DNA of 64,000 bases, from the NCBI GenBank assembly GCA_900119285.1, contig FPIT01000005.1, forward strand, positions 62,001-126,000, in the 5' to 3' direction. The position numbers were made by a program, and so were the translations under genes. This stretch comes from Prevotellaceae bacterium HUN156. GTDB lineage: Bacteria > Bacteroidota > Bacteroidia > Bacteroidales > Bacteroidaceae. Numbering within the stretch: position 1 is the stretch's first letter; every line of letters begins with the position of its first letter. The notes under the pieces are model-generated. The model was not told where the DNA came from and did no database searches. It saw nothing but the letters and a program-made list of their open reading frames with translations. This document shows, one piece after another, positions 33,671 through 42,756 of the stretch.

Positions 33671-34981
33671 ATGGATATCTCAGATAAGAAGAAAAAAGCA
33701 TTGAAGAATATCGCATGGGCAATCTGTGGAAAGATATTCAGCTTGCTTAGTGTTCTTGTTGTCGGCATTATCGTTGCACGATACTTGGGAAAAGAGCAAT
33801 ATGGTGTCATGAACTATGTTATCAGCATCGTTGCCATTTTTCAGGTTTTTGCAGATTTCGGTCTTGATCTCATCCAAATCAGAGAAGAGTCTAAGAATCC
33901 ACACTTAAGAGACAAAATTGTCGGAACAGTGTTCTTCCTTAAGCTCTTTTTTGCGGTAATGACACTCTTGGCAATCTATATCACGGTAACACTCTTCATC
34001 CAAGAGACTTCCATTCAGAGCTACATCATGCTTTATGCCCTATCTATCATCTTGAACACCACATGGGTATCACGTAATCACTTCACCTCCATGGTGTGGA
34101 ACGAATATGTGGTAAAGACCGAGATATCACGCAATGTGATTGGCATCATCATCAAGGTGGGCATGGTTCTGCTTCACCTTCCCCTCTTTTGGTTTATTTG
34201 TTCCCTACTATTCGACTCATTCCTTTTGGCTACAGGTTATATCATCTCATACATCAAGAAGATAGATACCATCAGAAAATGGTATTTCGACAAAGCATTA
34301 GCGATTTATATGGTCAAACAAGCCTTTCCGCTATTGTTATCAGGTGCTGCTATCATCGTATATAACAGAATTGACCAAGTGATGATACGCAACATGATAG
34401 ACGATGGAAATCTTGGAATCTACTCTGTAGCCATCCGTTTTACAGAATTGCTTGTATTTGTACCAACAATTATTGCGCAGACCATCAGTCCCATGCTCGT
34501 AGAAATACGCAAACAGGATACAGCAAGATACGAGGAGTGCTCTAGAATCTTTGTCAATGTTACTGTGGCTCTATGTATTCTATTGGCTCTCGCTACAAGT
34601 CTATTATCCTATCCTATTGTATATTTCACTTTTGGACAGGCCTACATCGGAGCAGCATCTGTACTCGCTATTCTCGCCTTCAAGGTTATTGGTGACGCAC
34701 TCTCTCAAACATCTGGTCAACTTATCATCATTGAAGGCATCCAGAAGTATGCCCCAGTAAGAAACATCATCGGCTGTGCAGCATGTATCATTCTCAATCT
34801 GATACTCATCAAGCACTATGGCATCCATGGTGCTGCATACACAGCTCTCATTACAATCTTTCTCTCTGGCACCTTTGCAAATTTCTTAATACCCTCCTAC
34901 AATAGAATATTCTACAAACAGTTGAAGGCTATCTGTGTGGGTTGGAAAGACATCATGCATATTAAGACTATTCTACGATGA
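33671..34981 (+). CDS. wzx: Wzx-type oligosaccharide flippase
   Basis: 436 residues with about 12-14 membrane helices. N-terminal IAWAICGKIFSLLSVLVVGI then VARYLGKEQYGVMNY is the typical flippase start; later YNRIDQVMIRNMIDDGNLGI and the C-terminal GIHGAAYTALITIFLSG also fit the polysaccharide transporter family. It moves undecaprenyl-linked repeat units across the inner membrane. The stop overlaps the next start (ATGA), indicating translational coupling. Confidence 0.92.
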   Translation: MDISDKKKKALKNIAWAICGKIFSLLSVLVVGIIVARYLGKEQYGVMNYVISIVAIFQVFADFGLDLIQIREESKNPHLRDKIVGTVFFLKLFFAVMTLLAIYITVTLFIQETSIQSYIMLYALSIILNTTWVSRNHFTSMVWNEYVVKTEISRNVIGIIIKVGMVLLHLPLFWFICSLLFDSFLLATGYIISYIKKIDTIRKWYFDKALAIYMVKQAFPLLLSGAAIIVYNRIDQVMIRNMIDDGNLGIYSVAIRFTELLVFVPTIIAQTISPMLVEIRKQDTARYEECSRIFVNVTVALCILLALATSLLSYPIVYFTFGQAYIGAASVLAILAFKVIGDALSQTSGQLIIIEGIQKYAPVRNIIGCAACIILNLILIKHYGIHGAAYTALITIFLSGTFANFLIPSYNRIFYKQLKAICVGWKDIMHIKTILR

Positions 34982-35973
34982 CAATAACAGAGATATATCA
35001 TAAAATACTATCAAGGTTTCCTCTCTCAATGCAATTTCTCATTGAGATGCTCTCCTATTGGAAGAGATTATACTGCTATAACGCGAGCATGCGCACCGAC
35101 CATGATATGTATAAGATGCAATATACACTTCTACGAGAGAATCACATCATAGAGAAAGGAATGTCTATGCGTCAAAGCCGTCGTGGATTTGGACAGGCAA
35201 AAGTGTCTGCACTCATACAGCGACTACACAAATATCATCGATTATATGGAACAGAGGATCCAACCTTCCTCACTTATCCCTTGTCAACTATCCAGGCATA
35301 TATATCCTACCAACAGCACGATGGAGTAGCCATTCCCGACATCGAAAAGGCATTTATGCAATTGTGCCAAGAAGCAGGAATTGCACCTGACATGCTTTCT
35401 ATACCGGCAGGTATCAAGACCATGCAGGCTGAAGAATTAAGAAAGCAAGCAAAAGGAGATTTCTCTAATTTGCTTCACAGCCGACACTCCATTCGGTACT
35501 TTCAGGACATTCAACCATCAAAAAGTGTATTGGAAGAAGCCCTTACTCTTGCCGCTCGCACGCCATCTGCCTGCAACCGTCAGGCATGGCACACGCATAT
35601 CTTCTTCGGCGAGGATGCCCACGAATTGCTACGCATGCAAGGTGGTTGCAACGGTTTCTGCGAAGACATCCCATGTTGCATCGTTGTTACTGCCGACATG
35701 AAAGGCTTCCTCGGACACGAGCCTTTCCAATGCTATATAGATGGTGGACTTTATGCCCAAAACCTAATCAATGCCTTGCATTTTGTAGGATTAGGCAGCA
35801 TTCCTCTGTCTTGTGGTTTTATGAGTAGTCAACTTCTTCACATGCAGAAGCGATTCAACATTCCTGCCAACGAAGTAATGATTGTCATCATTGGCACTGG
35901 CGTCATGTACGATGAGATGAAGATTGCAGAATCTACTCGCAGACCCATTTCCGCTACAAATATGTATCACTAA
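34978..35973 (+). CDS. Nitroreductase-family protein in the polysaccharide operon
   Basis: 331 residues. The first ~165 residues are a family-specific extension (SMRQSRRGFGQAKVSALIQR). The nitroreductase fold follows at ~165-325: SRHSIRYFQDIQPSKSVLEE, TPSACNRQAWHTHIFF (FMN-binding SxxNxQ-like segment) and NALHFVGLGSIPLS. Relatives use FMN and NAD(P)H to reduce varied substrates. Its ATG overlaps the wzx stop, and the putative polymerase gene follows after 12 bases, so it belongs to the operon. A role in oxidising or reducing a sugar or its substituent is inference. Confidence 0.82.
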   Translation: MTITEIYHKILSRFPLSMQFLIEMLSYWKRLYCYNASMRTDHDMYKMQYTLLRENHIIEKGMSMRQSRRGFGQAKVSALIQRLHKYHRLYGTEDPTFLTYPLSTIQAYISYQQHDGVAIPDIEKAFMQLCQEAGIAPDMLSIPAGIKTMQAEELRKQAKGDFSNLLHSRHSIRYFQDIQPSKSVLEEALTLAARTPSACNRQAWHTHIFFGEDAHELLRMQGGCNGFCEDIPCCIVVTADMKGFLGHEPFQCYIDGGLYAQNLINALHFVGLGSIPLSCGFMSSQLLHMQKRFNIPANEVMIVIIGTGVMYDEMKIAESTRRPISATNMYH

Positions 35974-35985
35974 TCTGCAAGCCGT

Positions 35986-37281
35986 ATGTATTTTGCCCCG
36001 TTCATATATTTCAGCGCACTGACCTATTACTTCTGGCAGAAGCATAGGACTATTGACTTGGCGGTATACATATCGGCATTGTTTACCCTTACCTCTTTTT
36101 GTTGTGTATTGATGATATTGGGTGGTTTCATGAATCAAAGAGGTGGCGGTGTTCTTGTAGATGGATGGGAACCAAGTTTTGGAGTGATACCCACTATCAT
36201 CTATTGTGGACTCATCACGCTCACCATCATCCCATTCTCGTTTATACGACCAGAAAAGTTGGAACATATCGGTAATGTTCATCGATATGCTCTTTATGCT
36301 TTCTCTCTATTGATTATCATACAAGGCATTATCGTCTATTACTTAGTGGGAGAATTTCTATCCGACCTACTAAACGGAGATTTCAGAGAGCTGAAGAATA
36401 TGGGATATGCAGGAGAGATAACCCCTGCAGATGCGAAGATGCTGACGATGCCAGCACCTATCCAATTTCTATTCTACATCAGTTTCACGACACTATTAGG
36501 AATACCACTATTTTTCTACTATGCCTGCGTAGAAAAGAAAAGTCTATGGTTATGCTCTCCTCTCCTTATCATCTCTATCAGTACCATATTGAGAGGTATG
36601 TTGTCGGCAGACCGTACGGAAATCATCCACTACGGACTGATGTTCTTTTTCTGCCTAGTATTCTTTCAACATTTCATCACCAAGAAGATTCGCAACTTCC
36701 TCATTGCATCTTGTGTACCTATCATGCTTATCGGTATTGCATATATTGTGGCTGTATCCGCTTCCAGATTTGAGAATGAGGAAGAGGGTGCAGGCGGTAG
36801 TATGCTAGAATATGCAGGACAGTCCTATGTTAACTTCTGCTATTTCTACGACAATCATGACAATGAGTTATATTATGTTGAACGTGAGTTTCCCATGACG
36901 TCCTACTTTATCTTCAAGAGCCAGTATGTTGACACTAAAGAAGAGAGAAGTGCCAAAGAAGGATTCTTCGTCGGAGTATTTGCCTCACATATCGGCTCTT
37001 GGTTTCTTGATACAGGATTAATAGGAAGCACACTTATCAGTGTTATCTTTGCCATATTATGCTGTCTTGTCATCAAGCGGTACAACCGAACTGAATTCGA
37101 CATCGCAGATGTCATCATGATATATACATTGGGAGCAATTCCAACATTCGGGATCTTCTATTACAGATATTATTCATTCCAGACTGCTATTGTATATGTT
37201 GCAGCCATAGCACTATATGTTTTTTCTAAATACATATTTGTCTGGAGAAAAGAACAACAAGAAATTAGCACACAAGCATGA
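35986..37281 (+). CDS. Wzy-like polysaccharide polymerase (membrane protein)
   Basis: 431 residues with about 11-12 hydrophobic helices and one large loop (~265-335, YAGQSYVNFCYFYDNHDNEL), the layout of Wzy O-antigen polymerases. Sequence identity within Wzy families is always low, so the call rests on topology, length and position between flippase and glycosyltransferase genes. The stop overlaps the next start (ATGA). Confidence 0.75.
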   Translation: MYFAPFIYFSALTYYFWQKHRTIDLAVYISALFTLTSFCCVLMILGGFMNQRGGGVLVDGWEPSFGVIPTIIYCGLITLTIIPFSFIRPEKLEHIGNVHRYALYAFSLLIIIQGIIVYYLVGEFLSDLLNGDFRELKNMGYAGEITPADAKMLTMPAPIQFLFYISFTTLLGIPLFFYYACVEKKSLWLCSPLLIISISTILRGMLSADRTEIIHYGLMFFFCLVFFQHFITKKIRNFLIASCVPIMLIGIAYIVAVSASRFENEEEGAGGSMLEYAGQSYVNFCYFYDNHDNELYYVEREFPMTSYFIFKSQYVDTKEERSAKEGFFVGVFASHIGSWFLDTGLIGSTLISVIFAILCCLVIKRYNRTEFDIADVIMIYTLGAIPTFGIFYYRYYSFQTAIVYVAAIALYVFSKYIFVWRKEQQEISTQA

Positions 37282-38447
37282 GATACTTCTTCCCCATACA
37301 CCTCGATGGTGGCAATCGCGGATGCGAAGCCATAGCCAAGAGCTCAGCAATACTTATCGATGAGAAGGCCGACCAACTCTTCGGCTATTGTAAGGATATA
37401 AAACTAGATACCCATCTGGGGCTTACTCAGTATCTGACGCTGATTCCCTTTCATCGTGGTTGCTATCTAATAGATCGATTCTTAGGAGCTATCAACAAGC
37501 TATTCCATACAGCACAAACGGCTGCATGGCGCCAACTATATCCCTATCGCAGTTTTCTGCGCCATATCACGAATGAGGACATCGTCGTCTCTACAGGTGG
37601 CGACATGATGTGCTATGACAACAATGCTGTTATCTATACGAACAATTGGCTCCATCAGAAAGGAATCAAAACCATACTATGGGGCTGTTCTATGGGGCCA
37701 GAGAATATGACTCCAGAGAAATTGGATACCCTAAAGCGTTTCTCACTGATATACACACGTGAGTCGCTTACCCATGAATACTTTCAGTCATTAGGTCTGA
37801 AACAGCTTTGTCTCCTTCCCGACCCAGCCTTTATTCTCCCTGCCGAGCCATGCGAAGTTCCAACATATTTCTCAAATAATCGTATCATAGGAATAAACGT
37901 CAGCAACTATATCATGGGAGGAATGACTATAGATAGTGCTTTCGGACAAGAGATTATACAGCTTATCACCAATATTCTGCAGGAGACTAACCAGCAGATT
38001 CTTCTCATTCCACACGTTACATGGAACACGGGTGGTATCAATCAAGACGATCGCCAAATGGCTCGTCTCATCCATCAGCACTTCAATGACTCTAATCGAA
38101 TTCACATCCTTGATATAGACGCATTGAACTATTGTCAAATACGATATATCATATCCAAATGTCAATTATTTATTGGCGCACGAACGCATGCCGTCATTTC
38201 TGCCTACTCCATGTGTGTCCCAACACTAGCATTGGGATACTCTATCAAGTCGCGTGGCATTGCTAAAGATTTAGGTTTGGATGAGAAGCTTGTAGTCAAT
38301 AGCAAGCATTTCCAGAAGGGGGATTTATTGCGTTCTTTCACCTACCTTATGCAACAGGAGGTAGACATTCGTGAACACCTGCAGCAAGTAATGCCGACAT
38401 ACAAGCAGAAGCCCTATCTGATTCGAGAACAATTAAAACAGATCTAG
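37278..38447 (+). CDS. Polysaccharide pyruvyl transferase family protein
   Basis: 389 residues. N-terminal GNRGCEAIAKSSAILI and DIVVSTGGDMMCYDN are the two GGD/GN-type motifs of the CsaB/WcaK family; RESLTHEYFQSLGL and LLPDPAFIL and the C-terminal FIGARTHAVISAYSMCVPTL complete the pattern. The family transfers a pyruvate ketal from phosphoenolpyruvate to a sugar, giving the polymer negative charge. Translationally coupled to the polymerase gene by ATGA overlap. Confidence 0.88.
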   Translation: MRYFFPIHLDGGNRGCEAIAKSSAILIDEKADQLFGYCKDIKLDTHLGLTQYLTLIPFHRGCYLIDRFLGAINKLFHTAQTAAWRQLYPYRSFLRHITNEDIVVSTGGDMMCYDNNAVIYTNNWLHQKGIKTILWGCSMGPENMTPEKLDTLKRFSLIYTRESLTHEYFQSLGLKQLCLLPDPAFILPAEPCEVPTYFSNNRIIGINVSNYIMGGMTIDSAFGQEIIQLITNILQETNQQILLIPHVTWNTGGINQDDRQMARLIHQHFNDSNRIHILDIDALNYCQIRYIISKCQLFIGARTHAVISAYSMCVPTLALGYSIKSRGIAKDLGLDEKLVVNSKHFQKGDLLRSFTYLMQQEVDIREHLQQVMPTYKQKPYLIREQLKQI

Positions 38448-38460
38448 TAATTATCTATAT

Positions 38461-39621
38461 ATGAGTAATCCAAGAATTATCGCATTATATCTTCCCCAGT
38501 TCCACCCCATTCCAGAAAACGATAAATGGTGGGGACCTGGTTTTACTGAATGGACAAATGTGGTCAAAGCCAAGCCACTATTCAAAGGTCATGTACAGCC
38601 CAAGCTACCTGCGGATCTTGGTTTTTACGACTTACGATTGCCCGAGACAAGAGAGGCGCAGGCTCAACTTGCTCAAGAAGCAGGGATAGAAGGTTTCTGC
38701 TATTACCACTATTGGTTTGGAGGGAAAACATTGCTTGAGCGTCCTTTCCACGAAGTTCTGACTAGTGGGAAACCCGATTTTCCTTTCTGTTTATGCTGGG
38801 CCAACCATTCTTGGAGCAATAAGACATGGAATCGCAAATCAAATATGCAAGCTAATTCCATGCTCATAGAACAAACATACCCAGGTGAGGAAGACGATAG
38901 AGCACATTTTCTTTCCCTACTTCCCGCCTTCAAAGACCCTAGATATATCACCATTGATGGTAAACCCGTTTTCTTTCTATATAATCCGTGGACACATACT
39001 AGAGTAAAAGAGTGGATTAGTTGTTGGCGAAAACTAGCAGAAGAGAATGGATTAAAAGGATTGTACCTTGTTGCAATGTGCGACTCAGTCCTCACCTTCA
39101 AATTAAATGGCGATGGTTCACGCTCGATGACGATGCCAAACCTCAAAAGTAGTGCAGACATCTTCCAATCTGTATTGGACATGGGGTTTGATGCAGTCAA
39201 CTCTTTCGGACGTCGACGTGGTGAGATGTTAGGTAAGGGAAAATATAAAGACTTAACCAAAACGGTGTTGAGAAAACTAGGATTACCTATTGGGGCTGTT
39301 TACAATTACGCAAAGACGGTGAAAGGATTCTTTGCTCCTGAGGATAAATGGGAGAATATCTTTCCTACCGTCATGTCTAATTGGGATCGTAGTCCGCGCG
39401 CTACCTCATGGGATGGCATCTATGTGGGTGCAAACCCTGATGCCTTTAAGAAGCATCTAGAAAATGCCATAAAAATCATCAAGGACAAGAATCCTGAGCA
39501 CCAAGTCATCATCCTCAAGTCATGGAATGAATGGGGAGAAGGCAACTATGTAGAGCCCGACCAAGAGTTCGGACATGGTTGGCTGAATGCTATCAAAGAT
39601 GCTATTACAAATAGTCACTAA
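38461..39621 (+). CDS. WbsX-like glycosyltransferase / GH99-like protein
   Basis: 386 residues. The start IIALYLPQFHPIPENDKWWG, then GFTEWTNV, GIEGFCYYHYWFGGK, PFCLCWANHSWSNKTWN and the late LKSWNEWGEGNYVEPD are diagnostic of the WbsX (glycoside hydrolase 99-like) family common in O-antigen and rhamnan loci. Whether these proteins transfer or cleave sugars is unsettled. Cytoplasmic, no signal peptide. Confidence 0.9.
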   Translation: MSNPRIIALYLPQFHPIPENDKWWGPGFTEWTNVVKAKPLFKGHVQPKLPADLGFYDLRLPETREAQAQLAQEAGIEGFCYYHYWFGGKTLLERPFHEVLTSGKPDFPFCLCWANHSWSNKTWNRKSNMQANSMLIEQTYPGEEDDRAHFLSLLPAFKDPRYITIDGKPVFFLYNPWTHTRVKEWISCWRKLAEENGLKGLYLVAMCDSVLTFKLNGDGSRSMTMPNLKSSADIFQSVLDMGFDAVNSFGRRRGEMLGKGKYKDLTKTVLRKLGLPIGAVYNYAKTVKGFFAPEDKWENIFPTVMSNWDRSPRATSWDGIYVGANPDAFKKHLENAIKIIKDKNPEHQVIILKSWNEWGEGNYVEPDQEFGHGWLNAIKDAITNSH

Positions 39622-39627
39622 ACAATT

Positions 39628-40722
39628 ATGGTAGAGAAGAAAGTATTATATATTGGTTTTAAGCGACAAGACGGCATACTAATTGGTGGTGGTCTTGCCA
39701 ATAAGAGATGCATCAACACATTGAAGCGCCGCTTTGGAGAACAGAATGTTTACGAATACTACCTGCTTGACGAAGCTAAAGGGCGCTCACTTTGGAGCTA
39801 CCTATGTGCAGTTTTCCTTTTTCTCTTCAACTACCATAATGGCCTAACACCAAACAAAGTTAGTCAAATCAAGGCTCTTTCGAAGAATTACGACTACGTA
39901 TTTCTTACCACCAGCGTTATAGGTATCATAGCCAAGAAGCTGAAAGAGAGTGGCTATCAAGGGAAGATTATCACGCACTACCACAACGTAGAAAGCATAT
40001 ATTACGATGCCCAGATGCCTCGTTGGTTGCCTGGCAGACAGGTCGTCGTACGCTGTGCAGCCCACAACGATGAATATGGGTGCCGCTTCTCCGATAAAAT
40101 CATCACGCTGAGTCAGCGAGACTCAGACTATTTGGAAAAGCACTATGGGCGCAAGGCTGATGCTATCGTCAACGCATCCATAGAAGACAAGTGCCAGGCC
40201 ACGGACGACGGACAGCTGACGCGCCAGCGTCCTCATTGCCTGTTCCTTGGAGCCTATTCCAAGCCCAACAACGATGGTGTCTTGTTCTTTGTCAGAAATG
40301 TACTCCCCCATGTCGACATCGATTTCAAGGTCGTTGGAAAGGGGATGAGCAGACTCCAGAAGGAGCATCCGGAGATGAAGGATATCGAGGTCGTCAGCGA
40401 TGCCCCCGACCTGCGTCCCTATTTTGAGGAGGCCGACTTCATGATACTTCCCGTATTCGCTGGCAGCGGCATGAAAATCAAGACCTGCGAGTCACTCATG
40501 TATGGCAAGAACATTCTTGGCAGCGACGAATCGTTTGTCGGATATCATCTTGACCCCACAAAAGTCGGAGGACTTTGTAATACACCACAGGAATACATCT
40601 CGCGCTTACAATATTTTATTGAGAATCCCATTCCCCGTTTTAATCAGTATTCACGAGCTATTTTTGTAAAAGAACACTCTGAAGAAAGCACTTATGCTAA
40701 TTTCTGTACGCTCTTCGACTAA
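39628..40722 (+). CDS. Glycosyltransferase (GT4-like, group 1)
   Basis: 364 residues with a GT-B layout: N-terminal domain with KKLKESGYQGKIITHYHNVE, then the C-terminal nucleotide-sugar domain with CLFLGAYSKPNNDGVLFFVR, LRPYFEEADFMILPVFAGSG and MKIKTCESLMYGKNI, which includes the E-x7-E-like region. Adds one sugar to the lipid-linked unit; donor and linkage are not readable. It ends 18 bases before the stop of the convergent glycosyltransferase gene. Confidence 0.88.
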   Translation: MVEKKVLYIGFKRQDGILIGGGLANKRCINTLKRRFGEQNVYEYYLLDEAKGRSLWSYLCAVFLFLFNYHNGLTPNKVSQIKALSKNYDYVFLTTSVIGIIAKKLKESGYQGKIITHYHNVESIYYDAQMPRWLPGRQVVVRCAAHNDEYGCRFSDKIITLSQRDSDYLEKHYGRKADAIVNASIEDKCQATDDGQLTRQRPHCLFLGAYSKPNNDGVLFFVRNVLPHVDIDFKVVGKGMSRLQKEHPEMKDIEVVSDAPDLRPYFEEADFMILPVFAGSGMKIKTCESLMYGKNILGSDESFVGYHLDPTKVGGLCNTPQEYISRLQYFIENPIPRFNQYSRAIFVKEHSEESTYANFCTLFD

Positions 40723-40740
40723 ACAGCTTACAAACAGTCA

Positions 40741-41916
40741 TTAATTATCACTTAAGAGCAGCTCAGACAATTTCCCTTTGATGATGTCCTTGTCATAGTG
40801 TCTTTTCACATATTGAATAGCTCTTTCACCACTTCGCTTTCGCTCTTCCGGATTATCCAGTAAATAAGAAATGGTCTGTATCATATCCTTGCTATTTTTG
40901 GCTATATAGGGTTGTCCTTCATCTGTAACTAATCCCTCATACCCCTTGGGAGTGGTAACGACACAAGCACCAACAGCCATTGCCTGAAGAATCTTATTTT
41001 GCAAGCCAGATCCCGATTGCATGGGTGTCACTACAATGGTTGCCTCTTTCAGATAATCCCACACATCATTGACATAACCCGTTACAATAACATGGTCATT
41101 GGCCAAGGCCTTTACTTCAGGATTGGGAGTCTTTCCTACAATATAGAACTTGATTTGTGGATAACGCTCTATCAATGTCGGAAGAACCCACTTACAGAAA
41201 TAGCTTACTGCTGTGACATTGGGTTCATAGTTCATAGCACCGACGAACAATAAGTTATAAGAAGCGTCATTATACGCAACTCTCTTACTATCTACTATCG
41301 GAGTAAAATTCTCTACGACACTAATAGGAGCAGCCTCTTTTGCTTGAGACAAGATATACTCTTTATCTACATCGGAAATTATCAGGCGTTTGTCGAATTC
41401 ATGAAGAATTTTCTGTTCAAATGCATTACACCTTGAATAATCTATCGTGTAAATCCAATGCCATAACCCTTTAAGCTTGTCTCTGGCCTGTTGATAATTC
41501 ATTGAATAGGCATCAACATAGTCTATGACCTTTTCAATTTTCAGCCCACGAGCATATATCGCTGTTCTTATATTGTTACAATAAATCATGTCATACTTGC
41601 AAGCATTCTTTCGTATCCACGATCTTACTTTTCTTGAATAGAAATAGTTTACTTGCAAAGGCAGAACATTAAGCATCAAGCCAAATAGTACTTTCAGGTA
41701 TGATTGTTTCTTTGTGATGACGAAGTTATAAATATTCTCACAATAACTACCAATACCCTCTTTTACCTCTTCTAAATTGTTGTTTTCTGACAGATAAAGC
41801 ACATCCACCTTAAACCCCATCTCAGACAACAAACATATTGACTGAAAGGTTCTTATGGCAGCACCATCATGTACTGGATATGGAGATTTAGAACTTAATA
41901 TAAGAACTTTTTTCAT
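40741..41916 (-). CDS. Glycosyltransferase (GT4 family), opposite strand
   Basis: 391 residues. N-terminal LILSSKSPYPVHDGAAIRTF is the typical GT4 loop; C-terminal LLFVGAMNYEPNVTAVSYFC, VTPMQSGSGLQNKILQAMAV and GACVVTTPKGYEGL complete the GT-B fold with donor-binding Glu/Lys region. It is the only gene of the locus on the minus strand and has its own promoter box. More AT-rich than its neighbours, which suggests separate acquisition. Confidence 0.92.
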   Translation of the reverse strand: MKKVLILSSKSPYPVHDGAAIRTFQSICLLSEMGFKVDVLYLSENNNLEEVKEGIGSYCENIYNFVITKKQSYLKVLFGLMLNVLPLQVNYFYSRKVRSWIRKNACKYDMIYCNNIRTAIYARGLKIEKVIDYVDAYSMNYQQARDKLKGLWHWIYTIDYSRCNAFEQKILHEFDKRLIISDVDKEYILSQAKEAAPISVVENFTPIVDSKRVAYNDASYNLLFVGAMNYEPNVTAVSYFCKWVLPTLIERYPQIKFYIVGKTPNPEVKALANDHVIVTGYVNDVWDYLKEATIVVTPMQSGSGLQNKILQAMAVGACVVTTPKGYEGLVTDEGQPYIAKNSKDMIQTISYLLDNPEERKRSGERAIQYVKRHYDKDIIKGKLSELLLSDN

Positions 41917-41936
41917 TATAATCTTACTTTGAGGTG

Positions 41937-41944
41937 CAAAGGTA
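41937..41944 (-). promoter_or_regulatory. Promoter box of the minus-strand glycosyltransferase gene
   Basis: Minus-strand TACCTTTG (41944-41937), 21 bases before the ATG at 41916. Confidence 0.6.
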
Positions 41945-42053
41945 CTACTTTTATCTCAATTTTCGACTATTATCACGTTTTTTTATGCAACATCCTATTT
42001 ATATGAATAAAATTCAAAAAAAAATCGTGTACATACAATAAACCAGCAAAGGT

Positions 42054-42722
42054 ATGCGTTCTAATAAAAAAAGGAAAACACCTATTTCGAACATGGAACA
42101 AGACTACACTTATATATATGATGGGATGAATGCTTTTGAGAAAGAAGTGAAACGAGCTATTGACTTTCTCACAGCGCTCATTTGTATCATCATTTTCTCT
42201 CCGCTATTTCTAGCCTGCTATATCGCTATTAAGCGTGACAAGGATGGTCCCGTCATCTACAAGCAGATACGTATTGGACGCTTTGGACGTCCTTTCTATA
42301 TTTACAAGTTCCGCAGCATGGTTGTCAATGCAGAGAAGAGCGGAAAGCCTCAGCTTTGGAATGCGAAGACTGACCACCGCCTGACAAAGACCGGTAAATT
42401 TCTACGCGACCACCATCTTGACGAGCTCCCCCAGTTCTGGAATGTACTACGCGGTGATATGTCGTTTGTAGGTCCACGCCCAGAGCGCAAGTTCTACATC
42501 AATCAGATTATGCAACAGGACCCTCGTTATGAGTGTCTCTATCAGATACGTCCAGGCATCACCTCTATGGCCACCATCTATAATGGTTATACCGACACGA
42601 TGGAGAAGATGCTAACACGCCTACACATGGATCTTGACTACTTGGAAAACCGTTCATGGTGGCTTGACATCAAGATTGTAGCGTTGACCTTCTTAAATAT
42701 CGCCTTCGGTAAGAAGTTCTAA
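42054..42722 (+). CDS. Initiating undecaprenyl-phosphate sugar transferase (bacterial sugar transferase family)
   Basis: 222 residues. One hydrophobic hairpin (~39-60, LTALICIIIFSPLFLACYIA) and then the catalytic domain: DGPVIYKQIRIGRFGRPFYI, YKFRSMVVNAE, LRDHHLDELPQFWNVLRGDM (Asp-Glu pair) and SFVGPRPERKFYI. This is the small monotopic phosphoglycosyl transferase type that puts the first sugar phosphate on undecaprenyl phosphate. The start at 42054 was kept, but an internal Met at residue 14 (42093) is possible. Confidence 0.93.
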   Translation: MRSNKKRKTPISNMEQDYTYIYDGMNAFEKEVKRAIDFLTALICIIIFSPLFLACYIAIKRDKDGPVIYKQIRIGRFGRPFYIYKFRSMVVNAEKSGKPQLWNAKTDHRLTKTGKFLRDHHLDELPQFWNVLRGDMSFVGPRPERKFYINQIMQQDPRYECLYQIRPGITSMATIYNGYTDTMEKMLTRLHMDLDYLENRSWWLDIKIVALTFLNIAFGKKF

Positions 42723-42756
42723 TTCGTCAAAATTAAAACCTAACAACTTAACGACA

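Noticed and set aside
35986..37281. Calling the Wzy-like protein an O-antigen ligase
   Set aside because: Topology alone cannot separate them, but a Wzx/Wzz/Wzy set would otherwise lack a polymerase, so polymerase is the better reading.
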